DNA of 64,000 bases from assembly GCA_033220425.1 (NCBI GenBank), contig CM065652.1, positions 930,001 to 994,000 of the forward strand. Direction: 5' to 3'. Each line of letters begins with the position of its first letter. Position 1 is the first letter of the stretch. The translations under genes and the position numbers were made by a program. This stretch comes from Lepraria neglecta (taxonomy: Eukaryota; Ascomycota; Lecanoromycetes; Lecanorales; Stereocaulaceae). A model generated the notes under the pieces. That model was given only the letters and a program-made list of their open reading frames with translations. It did not search any database and was not told the DNA's origin. Positions 54,190 through 63,455 of the stretch are shown here, one piece after another.

Positions 54190-55570
54190 TGTCAGGGGCC
54201 TGCCTAGAGCGAGTCGATAGAGGTGAAGTATGACTAGAAGAACATATCTAAGGAGGGAAGATAGATACATGAAGCCTGCGCGTCTTGGAGACGCGCCAAG
54301 CCGCTAGCCATGAGCATGGTTATCGAACGTTCGATAACCATGCTCCATACTACGCGTATCGGCACAAACAGTAAGCAAAGGCCAAGTCGTGACACAGTAA
54401 GCAAAGGCCAAGCCGTGACACTACCCCCAACCCCCTCAAGCAAGCATCATCCCTGATGCGTAAGGCAAGACGACTATAGCCGATTCGGATTACCAGGCTT
54501 GTTTAGGTATCGCGCATAGAAGTCGTCGACCATATCCTAAGCGTTGCCAAATTCGTCACCGTCCGCATAGTACCATTAGCAGTCCGGTTGTTGCTCGTCG
54601 GACCCGGAACTGTAGACGTCGATTACGACCGAATAGTCGAGCATCCAAGATGTCGTCGATCTCCTACTCCTCCTGGCTATCTACTATAACGGGTCTTAGC
54701 GGCTTAGTTTACTGACTAGGTAGAGGGTCCGTAGCCGCTTTTCGTAGTAGACTAGGGTAGAAGATACTATATATTTACATACTTGATGGGAGTTCTAGGC
54801 GGTAGGATAATCTAACTTTATCTGATACCTTAAACGGTCCAAGCATCTTGTTATCTAGTTTCCTACTCGGATATTCCGTGCTTATATTCCGACTAGATAG
54901 GAATACTATATCTCCTTCGTCGTATATAACGTTAGACCGCTTTTTATTAGCTTATTCTGTCATCCTCCTGCGGCTTATAACGGATTATTTAGTCATAAAG
55001 TCAAGGACTCTCGATATATAGTCCGCGATATCGTTCGCCTTGGTATACTAGATACGCTTATAAGCCGTAGATCTAGCGTCTATAGGTAGAGAGAAGGATA
55101 TCTAAAGGTAGAAACCTTTATTGGCAAAGAATAGAGTTACTCCTATAGCACTAGTAATAGAGTTATTATCCGCGAATTCGGCTATAGGAAGAAGCCGTAC
55201 CCAATCATCTTGCATGTATAAGTAATACGTCCTTAGGTGACGCTCGACGTCCTGATTAGCCCGTTCCGTCTAACCGTCAGTTTCCGGATGGAACATAGTA
55301 GATAACTTAACATCGATCTTCAGCCGCTGATATAGTACCTTCTATACCAAGGATATAAACTAGGGCCCTTAGTCGGAGACGATCGACTCTGGGAGACCGT
55401 GCAAGCGGAAGACATATCTTATTAGGATGTCGGCCGTGGCTTTCGCAGACGTACCTTGGTCGGTTATAATATATAGAGCGTAGTAGTGCTCTTTGGAAAG
55501 CCGATCCACTATAGCGCATATAGTATTATACCCTTCCGAAACAGTGATAAAATCTATAGAGATACAAGTT
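54190..55570 (-). mobile_element. Ty3/Gypsy retrotransposon fossil: partial pol plus 3' LTR
   Basis: Read on the minus strand, the fragment enters within the integrase core (recognisable by a HPETDG-type motif near 55285 and neighbouring integrase-like text). It continues through degraded pol sequence to a purine-rich tract at about 54437-54421, and then a 3' LTR of about 231 bp (54420-54190) bounded by TGTCA and TGACA. The LTR begins with a 26-bp tandem duplication. The 5' LTR, gag, protease and reverse transcriptase are absent. The element is broken, 5'-truncated and heavily decayed with many disruptions, so it is much older than the family A solo LTRs. Confidence 0.75.
54312..54345. repeat. 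34-bp perfect palindrome inside the Gypsy LTR
   Basis: GAGCATGGTTATCGAAC is followed immediately by its exact reverse complement, with no spacer; the centre is AACGTT. It lies within the proposed 3' LTR of the Gypsy fossil. Its perfection contrasts with the decay of the nearby pol sequence. Confidence 0.9.
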
Positions 55571-56294
55571 AGTGCCCGTAATCTTCACAGAAGATTACCG
55601 TAAAAACTACTATATCTCGCTTATTTTATATTCGATTTAGAAAATTTAAGCGTAGTTAGAAAGCCCTCTATTTATAGTATATTTTATATAAATAAAGCTA
55701 AGCCCTAACCCTAACATATCGAAAGTTATTAAGGGTTAAATATTTGAGTGCTCCGGAGGCACTTCGGGGGTGACTGCGGTGGTAGCTTCAGGGAACTCCG
55801 CAGGCAAAAACATGTTTTTGAAGCTTTCCTTAGCCAAATTTCAACTAAATTTCAAAATTCGAACGCCGTCGGAAAGCGCATGCTTGGTTCCAAAACTTAT
55901 GAAATTATCTCGGTATCATATAACGTATGTGGCGCGGGGGGGGGGCGCCAAGCTCAATGCTTGGCATTTGCCACCGAGCTCGCACTGCCTGCAAAACATA
56001 GCGAAAACGCTTCTTTTAGTCATAACTATTGCGCAAATGGGTCGATTCTAAAAATTCTTGATGCGCAAGCAAGCTAATGATTAACTCCAAAACTTATGAA
56101 ATCATCTCGATATCATATGACGTATGTGGCGCGGGGATGTACTGCGAAGAAGTGCGCAGCGTATTCAACTTTTGGTGGTTGAAGGCGCTAGCCGAGAGAG
56201 GAAATGCAGCTCTAAAGGGGTGTTCTAATTGGCTGCAAGTGCGGAATTGCTCCGAATTTCCTCATAATCTGTTATTAGAAGAAAGATTCAGTAG
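55571..56294. other. TA-rich decayed region with a 50-bp direct repeat
   Basis: From 55571 to about 55740 the sequence is strongly TA-rich and contains CCCTAACCCTAAC (55703-55715), two telomere-like units. A near-identical 50-bp block opening CCAAAACTTATGAAAT and ending TATGTGGCGCGGGG occurs at 55890-55939 and again at 56087-56136. No gene is supported; a 109-codon frame at 55748-56077 spans the first block but has no recognisable domain. Confidence 0.5.
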
Positions 56295-56353
56295 TCAGCC
56301 CTATAGGGCTGATCGGTTGGGCAGGGTGATCGGCTGGGGGGTGAACCCTTCTC
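56295..56353 (+). repeat. 18-bp palindrome followed by paired 16-17-bp repeats, copy B
   Basis: TCAGCCCTATAGGGCTGA (56295-56312) is a perfect palindrome. It is followed by TGATCGGTTGGGCAGGG and TGATCGGCTGGGGGG and then GTGAACCCTTCT. It matches the arrangement at 48450-48516 almost base for base in the palindrome and tail, while the paired units carry a different core (TCGG in place of CAAC) in both members. It lies 170 bp before the ATG of the 268-residue gene. Confidence 0.7.
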
Positions 56354-56464
56354 AGGTTCAATCATCTACATTTATACTCTTATAGTAGAATACAACTCTA
56401 TTTCTTCCAAAAATCTTTATCTATAGCAGGCACACCTGCAATTTAATTATCCTCAAATACTCTA

Positions 56465-57271
56465 ATGAATCCGCCTCAGAATCCACCTCAAGATCCGCCT
56501 CAGGATGCCCAGCTTCAGGCTGATACCGTATGGCTTGAATCAATCCGACGCCGGATTCGATCACCATCGCAACGCAACCCCGACATGTCATGGGAGAACA
56601 ATGCTGCCGACCTGATCGAGCGGCAGCTCCAATATGACGGCCACCGAACGTGGGGCTTCGTGATCTACCGTACCACCTACGCCAGCGACGCCGACTGGGC
56701 CGAATTTCTCCGTCGTCTGCGCTTCCAGATGGAAGACATGTTCGACTACTTCAACGGCCGGGACATTCTGGAGAAATTCGCCCTCACCGTGTTCGAGGAC
56801 CGGTCGCTCTTCGATGGCGCCAGTACGGATACGATTCGCCAGCACTTCCAGCAGTGGTCGTCGACGGCGTACCGGACCGAGCAGCAGCAGCAGCAGCTGG
56901 AAGAAGGCAGCGGAAGCGGAGGCAGTGCCGGCAGGGTCAGCATCGGCCGATCTCCACGCTACCGCTTCGCCGTGCAGGTGGATGCGGAGGCGTTGCACTC
57001 GGTTGTTCACGACGCGCCTGCTCCGCCGGAACTCGATACCACGAAGAAGGGCTGGGTCAAGTTGATTGACAAGTCATGGTACCTCGGGCGGAGCGAGGGC
57101 AAGTCCGACCCGCTTGAGCCGATCAAAGGCGTGGCCGAGGAGGATGTCGGCTGGATGAAGGTCCCATATCAAAACGTCATGACCGAATATTATACCAAAT
57201 GCCGATCGCCTAATAACTGGAGTCTGAACTATCGCCGTCCTCCAAAGGTCGCGGGCTCCCCATTTGACTGA
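56465..57271 (+). CDS. Conserved fungal protein of unknown function (268 aa, WGFxIYRTTY motif)
   Basis: This is a single exon without introns. A Pro/Gln-rich N-terminus (MNPPQNPPQDPPQDAQLQ) leads to RTWGFVIYRTTYASDADWAE and a helical stretch with FLRRLRFQMEDMFDYF. A Gln/Gly/Ser linker is followed by RYRFAVQVDAEALHSVVHDA, GWVKLIDKSWYL and a C-terminal EEDVGWMKVPYQN...RRPPKV. From memory this WGF-x-IYR-TTY plus GWM-V-RPP layout defines a lineage-expanded family in filamentous ascomycetes with no assigned function. There is no signal peptide or membrane helix, so it is probably intracellular. It is more GC-rich than its TA-rich surroundings and has no internal stops, which suggests it is maintained. 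Confidence 0.75.
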   Translation: MNPPQNPPQDPPQDAQLQADTVWLESIRRRIRSPSQRNPDMSWENNAADLIERQLQYDGHRTWGFVIYRTTYASDADWAEFLRRLRFQMEDMFDYFNGRDILEKFALTVFEDRSLFDGASTDTIRQHFQQWSSTAYRTEQQQQQLEEGSGSGGSAGRVSIGRSPRYRFAVQVDAEALHSVVHDAPAPPELDTTKKGWVKLIDKSWYLGRSEGKSDPLEPIKGVAEEDVGWMKVPYQNVMTEYYTKCRSPNNWSLNYRRPPKVAGSPFD

Positions 57272-57949
57272 TGGGAACACAGTGGGTCTTGTGAGTTCTG
57301 GGGAGGCGCAGTCTTTGTGGATGATGAATGGTGCAATGGAAAATGGCATTCAGGGCGCAAGCTGGGCTTGTGGCTCAGCGGTGGTATGCTGTGTCTTGTA
57401 TGAGCGACTGCCTTGGACAATCGTCGAAGAAATACGAAATCTACACATGCTGCATAGTGACATTATGCACTACTCTATCGTCTTTCTACAAGCCAAATTG
57501 CGAACTTGACTCCTCCCCAATGATTCAATTAGCCCTGTCCGTCGTGACTCAACAGCCTGTACTCATTTCTTGATCACAACGCCTATACTCACCCACACAA
57601 CTGAGCTCACTGCTGTCTGTCAGTGAGAAGACAATTGTACAGGCAATTCTGAGGACATTTGCAGTTCTTCATCGGCGCAACAATGAAGCTGTTCACGGTC
57701 GTAGGAAGCTGGACATGGTGCTTGCAGTATACTTGACGAATCGTGTACTCGCCGACACAGTTCTGACACTGGAGCATTTGATTAGTGATGGAATTTTAAG
57801 TTATGCCTGGATATGCCGGGTCTACTTCTCAAGTCAATACTGAAGTCAATAACTTGATTCTTGACTATAGCTATAAGCACTGCAGACATTAATGTCAGCA
57901 GTATAGTAATCTTTCTTCTAATAACAGAATATCGCGACTTCTAAGAGCC
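57272..57949. other. Intergenic region, no gene supported
   Basis: This is the 3' flank of the 268-residue gene. Frames are under 95 codons and uninformative. Confidence 0.45.
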
Positions 57950-58300
57950 CGCTCGGTGCGACATGGCTGTTTCCCATGAAGAGCCTGTTTCATGGTGAAA
58001 AGTCTGTTCGGTGCGACATGGCTGTTTCATGGTGAAAAGACTGTTCGGTGCGACAGGACTGTTTTCACACGAAAAACCTGTATTTCATGCGATACGCTTG
58101 TTTCATGTACTTCATGCGATACGCCTTGTATCATCTTTCATGCGATACGCCTGTTTCATGCTTTTCATACGAAAAGCCTGTTCTATGCAAGAGCTTGGCT
58201 ATGGGGCATATATAGATGGCTCTGCACCTAGAAGAGCTCACTAAGTCAAATATTCATCTCCAGGGTATTTCAATTGATTGATACTGAATAAAGAGCGAAG
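57950..58300 (+). mobile_element. Diverged relative of the family A LTR, opposite orientation
   Basis: It contains a minisatellite of TTTCATGCGATACGCCTTG-type units, the reverse complement of the repeats in solo LTR copies 1-3. GGCTATGGGGCATATATAGA follows, then TCAAATATTCATCTC, in the same order as in those copies read on the minus strand. An additional set of units with GGTGCGACATGGCTGTTTC precedes it. Its ends and target duplication could not be found. It is an older or related-family LTR relic inserted the other way round. Confidence 0.6.
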
Positions 58301-58619
58301 CTCCTACTACGGCACGGATAGGGAGAGGCGGTATTACAAAGAAGGGGATGGAAGCAGGAGCGAATATCGTGACAAAGATCGTGGAAGCGAGAGACCTAGG
58401 GATAGAGATAGGGATCGGGAGGATCGTTACCGTGAGAGGGACAGACACGAGGACCGCCCGTATGTGAGCCGGAGGAGGGACGAGGCTCCTGAGGGTATTG
58501 ATCGTTACGTTCCTGGGGGTGGTGAGAGTAGAGATATCGGGATCGGGATCGTGATAGAGGAGACAGAAATAGAGCAAGGGATAGGGAATGAAGCTGCTGG
58601 TGTATTGGATGACGGATAA
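58278..58619 (+). pseudogene. Arg/Asp/Glu-rich protein fragment (113 codons)
   Basis: The frame is dense in RD, RE and RY dipeptides (DRERRYYKEGDGSRSEYRDK, then RDRDREDRYRERDRHEDRPY) followed by VSRRRDEAPEGIDRYVPGG. This resembles the N-terminal RD/SR-type region of a fungal RNA-processing factor, after which the frame loses character and stops. It begins within the diverged LTR relic and has no proper start context. It is most simply a fragment of a duplicated host gene carried to, or interrupted at, this site; the parent gene cannot be named. Confidence 0.35.
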
Positions 58620-59011
58620 AGAGCAGACGACTCTTGCACGATGACATTCTTGGGTAGACTGTGCGACATGTGTGTAAGAAAGGCGCAGATGGTTGTGTTA
58701 ATGGTTGGAGTATTCTAAGCCCCCCTTTTTGCAAAGAATTGCATATTCAGCATTGACTATAACCACGCCTCACTCAATCCCGCTTTATGTGTCTTCGAAG
58801 CCCCTTAATCCTCATAAGATATCACATGCACGGATCGTATGCATGTAGGCGGCAAGGCTGAGTGCGGGATTTTTTATTGCGGCTGAACCACTTCTACTCA
58901 TGCACAGCCCGATCTTTTCAACATTTATCTTCATCCACAGGAACATAATCGCTCTTCTCTTTGATATTATACAACGTAATTAGATATGTTGAGCCTGTGA
59001 TCTTCTACTAA
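58620..59011. other. Intergenic region, right border of the repeat island
   Basis: No gene or repeat was seen. It should hold the promoter of the next plus-strand gene. Confidence 0.45.
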
Positions 59012-61849
59012 ATGGCCGAATTCATCGCCGTGGTAGGCGTGGTAGGCTCGGTCGTCAGCATTGCAGCGGAAGGGTTCAAGCTCTCCAGTACTCTAAATAA
59101 ATACGTCGACAGCATTAAGAATGCGAACAAATACATCAAAACTATAGCCAATGGGGTCAATGATACGGCTGTTGTTCTACAGCAGCTGGGGAATAATCTC
59201 AAGCTAGAGGAAGAGTCGATGAGTATGCCTGCCAGCCTTCCATGTTCATTATCAACCCTTTCTACTGCAGGTTATATAGATATGTATTCTAACTCGACAT
59301 AGTCTGCAAACCAGAGTTCTATAAAAAGTGCTACTCAAAATGTTGAGTCCTGCGCTTCTGTGTTCAAAGAAATCGACGCCGCCATCGTACAATCGGCTGT
59401 GGTCACGCAGGATGAGAAAGGGGACTCAAGGAATTTCGAGATCAAGGGCCGGGGCCGATTCAAATGGCCTTTCAAACGGTCTAAGATTGACCTATTGCAG
59501 GCTCATCTGGAGCGCCTCAAGAATGGATTGAATTTAATGATATCTGTGATGAGACATGCTCGAGATTTACATGAGAAGGATCTTCATGATAGGTGCTCGG
59601 ATATTGGCTATCTCAGATGTGAGTATATTGAACTAACCTCTTCAACAGGGAGAAAACTATCGGGTTCAAGATCGAGACCCTAAAGATTCAGACCCTGGAG
59701 CTTGAGACAGAAGCTGCTGAGGTCCGGTATCGCACCGTAAAACGACAGGCAGATCTAGCTAGGGAACAGTTACGTTCTCGCAGCTCGCTGGACCACGATG
59801 AAGAAACAGAAATTGGCATGCCAGCAAGTGCTAAAACATCGAAGATCTCTGCCGAGCTCCAAAAATTTCCATCGAAAGATCCAAATCGATCGATACCTCT
59901 ACGTCCGAATGTTGGTGCAAATAGATATGAACATGCCGAGGCAGGAGGCCATAGCGCTCTCTTCGAGTACGACAATGCAAGTCCGAAGAACAATCCTGGC
60001 ATGGATTTTCTTCAAGGCCCATCTGATGGTCATCAAATTAATTCGCAGTCTGTCCGACCCCCAGAACAACATGAAACCGTCGGGAACGAGGGTCTGATAG
60101 TCGACATGTCTTCCAATGCAGATAATGTGCCAACTCCTGCCCATTCCAATACTTCACAGGGCAAAGATGACCTCGCGCAACATCAGTCTGAGAATAATGA
60201 TAATTCTCGATTGCTTCCAAGGACCAATCCCAACAACAGCGGGGCAGATTATGATCCACTCGGTGGTGTTCATACTTTACAAGATCAAATGCTTGAGCCT
60301 AGGAAGCCTGCTGATCCAGAGCTTGCTATAGGTTCAAGGAATGAGCGCAGACATATGTTCCACATGCCATCCGCATGTTTGGATTCGAGCAGCCGATTGC
60401 AACTACAATTCGAAAAGGGCCAGATCTTGGGAGTAATAACTTCAGATACCCCGAATCAAGATAACGTGCCGGAAACTGCTACGCAGACTAGAGAGACTTC
60501 TCATGCAACATCTGAGCCACAAAGTGGCGTAGAGGCGAAAACTCTTGCCAGTGCAAGTGCATTGCCCAGTAAGCAAGGTTTGACCGCAGGGAATCGCAGG
60601 CACGAGGTAGAAGCCAATACCGAGAGAGAGAGTAGTGAAAGCGACAAGACTGATCCCCAGGCCATGGCGAATCCGGAGCTGCGCTTTTCGTATAAGGCTG
60701 GACCTACCACCAAAAATCAAGACGAAATCCTTTCCGAAAGGTATGTAAACCTGTTGGGGTAATCTTCACTCTGATTTTAGTTCTTCGTTCATCCAAAATC
60801 CAGTATCTACGGTCATTTGCTGAGATCAGAGAAGTGAACCCACCGATGTCGCTCGAACACGTTCAAGATCACCAGAAAGACCTCCTATTGGGAAGGCCAG
60901 GGCGCAATTGCCGGATCGCGCGACCTTGACTTACCAGCCAACAGCTGGTATTGTTCCATCAATCAGCATTAGTGATATCCCACTATCCACCTCATCACCG
61001 AAATACATTCCAGCACGTGACTCCCAGACTATTCTCGAGGCGTGGTTGCTGAGTACAGTCGATTCTTCGTCAGAACCATGGGAACGAGTGACAAGGGCAT
61101 TTTTGCCCATAACTACTTCAGATTTGCAGATGTCGATCTCAACCAGTGCACGACAGTTCACGGATGTCCCTCTCTGTATTTCCTGCCTTTCACGTTACCA
61201 GCAGCGTCATATTCTCCATCTCGTGGAAGAAAAAAACGTACAAGATCCTTCTTTGCGTTTTATTTGGAACATTAGAGCTCTTATTCCCTCTGCGAAAGGT
61301 ATCATGTCGGAAGATGCAAAGACAATTCAGGCTGTCTTGGAGCGGAGGATTTCGAATGGACATCATGGACGAATTGATCCAACACGGGCCGCATCAGCAG
61401 GAAATACTCAATCTCAAGATCCTCGCCATCTCTTTCACAGAGAGGGTAATGCCACGAGCCCCGTACCCTTGAGTCCTTCTTCAAGCGAAGTCATTGAGAT
61501 AGAGAGCATAGAGAGCAGAGGGGAACGGACGCCGCCGAGGAGAGGACTGCCGATAAGGGGGCGCCACCACAGTATTAGACCGTGGGGGAGTAATTGGAGG
61601 AAAGTATCTACTGGTCATGAGACTATGTTTAGGCAGGCAGGGGGACAGGGACGGCAACGGCGACACGCACGGCAGATACGAGACTTCGATAGTGACTCTG
61701 ATTCCCTCGAAGACCGCCATTTACGGAGCCATAATGACGAAAGGAATTTCGAACGACGTCGACTACGAGAGCGACAGCCAAGTCCCTCTCTACCAACAAG
61801 ATCCACAGTCAACGAGCTTCTTTCCAAATGGACGATCATACGCGATTGA
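59012..61849 (+). CDS. NLR/STAND-type N-terminal-domain protein without visible NACHT
   Basis: Proposed exons are 59012-59222, 59303-59592, 59649-60740 and 60832-61849. The start MAEFIAVVGVVGSVVSIAAE and the run KLSSTLNKYVDSIKNANKYI to VLQQLGNNLKLEEE match the helical N-terminal domain found on fungal STAND/NLR-like and related proteins. CKPEFYKK, ESCASVFKEIDAAIV and FKWPFKRSKIDLLQAHLERL continue that domain. A coiled coil (TLELETEAAEVRYRTVKRQA) is followed by about 700 residues of Ser/Thr/Pro/Arg-rich sequence ending VNELLSKWTIIRD. No NACHT, repeat or enzyme domain is present. One apparent frame change lies at the A5 run near 59323 (TATAAAAAGTGC), between two conserved blocks; it could be a base error or early decay. 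Intron 2 uses an unusual GTGCTC donor. Confidence 0.55.
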
Positions 61850-62648
61850 TAGCAGAGCTTCTACATCAAGCATCTGGTGTCAGGATTATAGAAAGCATTG
61901 CAGCTGTACTTCATAGATTGAGCTAGGCCTTAACATGTAAATTGGATGCTGCAATTCGCTCGTCCCTTGAACTATACTCGCTCCTCTTCAAACGCTTGCG
62001 GATCTCATCAGCTGCCCAGACTTCAATCCATCCCGAAACAGATCCGGCTTGCCCTGCTCTTGATGATGGCCGCAGCGGTACTACGTCAATAGATGAATGA
62101 GTAGGCATGATGCACTTTTTAAGGCTTGTATTTTGCGCCCAATTAGTCCCGGGTGCATTTCAAACCCGTCGACTGTTCATTCCCAGAAGAATCCACTACT
62201 CAGGACCCTAGAAGCCTCTTGGAGAAACGCCCCTAGGCCGCTGTAGCGGGCCCTTAAAGCGACAACTTCGGGAGGCTTCGGGATATGATTCAGGAGGAAG
62301 TTGCCCCAAATTGCGTGCGAGACTTAGACAGAGCGCGCCAGGTGCGTTCCGTGGCAGACCTTTTCCTTCGTGCCTAGTGGGGGTTTCCCAGAGAGAGAAC
62401 GGGTGGTTGTGTTGAAGCTTCACCACTCTGAAGACTTTCATGGCTAGCTGTGGCTCACGCAGAGCTCCCACGGGTTGAAGATGCTAACATTGCAAAGTTA
62501 GGTGAAACTTCAGTTCTATAGTACATGGTCTCGTGGGATTGATCCAGCTAGATTAAATCGCTCATCGTTCCTTACTGTTCACAGTACACTATTCCGCTCA
62601 GCTCAGATATTAGACTTTGAGGCAGTCTCTCGCTGAGTGAATCAGGTA
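61850..62648. other. Convergent intergenic region
   Basis: No gene is supported. Minus-strand frames of 61 and 87 codons show no feature. Confidence 0.45.
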
Positions 62649-63455
62649 TTAGCAAAACGGTGACTGAGGACCAAGTCTCCCCTCCGCTGTCGGCTTATTA
62701 GTATGAGGATCCCACAGCACGAAGGACAAAGGTGTTTTACTGACATATTCTATGTGGTCTTCCCTTGGAGTCACCGGTTCCCGACTAGACAGGTTCGCTA
62801 AGCTTTCAGTTTCATCAAGCTTTCGTTGTTTTCTGTGACATATCTTGATGACAAGAGTCCAGGCTGCGATTATGAGCCCTGGAATTCCGATGCCGATCCC
62901 AACGCCAAGGCCTATGTTGTTGTTTGTGTTCGAACCGCCGCCATTATTGGCCACATTAGCAGGCTGTGTCGGATCCGCCGGCTGTGTCGGTTTCAAAGCT
63001 GTGCCAGTAGTTTGCGTCGGTGCAGCACTTGTCGCTTCGTAGACGTTGATGGCCCCTTCCCCACCGCACTTTACCGAAAGCTCGGTGCAGCAAGCAGAAT
63101 TACAATTGCTTTCTTCTGTTAAGGGATGGTTGGGGCTCATGTTTAGAATATGATCGCAGAAACATTGGAAGCTGAATTCGACGCCGAAGAAGGAGTATCC
63201 TTGACTGGAGCAAAAGCCGGCACAGATTTCGACTGTGTTATTTTCCGAACCGGAGTAGGTGCCGTTGAGGATACGTCCATTTCCTCCATCCTGGTAGCAG
63301 CCTCGGTAGCTCCACCCGCTGAGATGCTGTACTGCAGTCGTGGAGTTACCGATACAGTTGCCGTGGTTTTGGGTGGCGACGTAGCTTTCGGAGCGAACAA
63401 GCAGTAAGATTATGATCGAGATATACCGCTCAAGATTATGCCACTGTCTAAACAT
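62649..63455 (-). CDS. WSC-domain single-pass membrane protein (268 aa)
   Basis: This is a single exon. The frame is open upstream to 63680, but the ATG at 63455 (MFRQWHNLERYISIIILLLV) gives a signal peptide directly ahead of the domain and is preferred. The WSC domain has YRGCYQDGGNGRILNG, EICAGFCSSQGYSFFGVEFS and QCFCDHI, with a CNSACC-type cysteine group after it. A short Thr/Pro/Gln-rich stalk (TQPADPTQPANVANNGGG) leads to a membrane helix (GIGIGIPGLIIAAWTLVIKI) and a cytosolic tail with SLANLSSREPVTPREDH. WSC proteins bind wall polysaccharide and can act as wall-stress sensors of the cell-integrity pathway. The stalk is short compared with yeast Wsc1, so a sensor role is not certain. Confidence 0.88.
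   Translation of the reverse strand: MFRQWHNLERYISIIILLLVRSESYVATQNHGNCIGNSTTAVQHLSGWSYRGCYQDGGNGRILNGTYSGSENNTVEICAGFCSSQGYSFFGVEFSFQCFCDHILNMSPNHPLTEESNCNSACCTELSVKCGGEGAINVYEATSAAPTQTTGTALKPTQPADPTQPANVANNGGGSNTNNNIGLGVGIGIGIPGLIIAAWTLVIKICHRKQRKLDETESLANLSSREPVTPREDHIEYVSKTPLSFVLWDPHTNKPTAEGRLGPQSPFC

Noticed and set aside
55748-56077. 109-codon plus-strand frame
   Set aside because: It spans one copy of a 50-bp direct repeat in decayed DNA and has no recognisable domain.
63143-63407. 85-codon frames on both strands over the WSC gene
   Set aside because: Shadows of the WSC-domain coding sequence.
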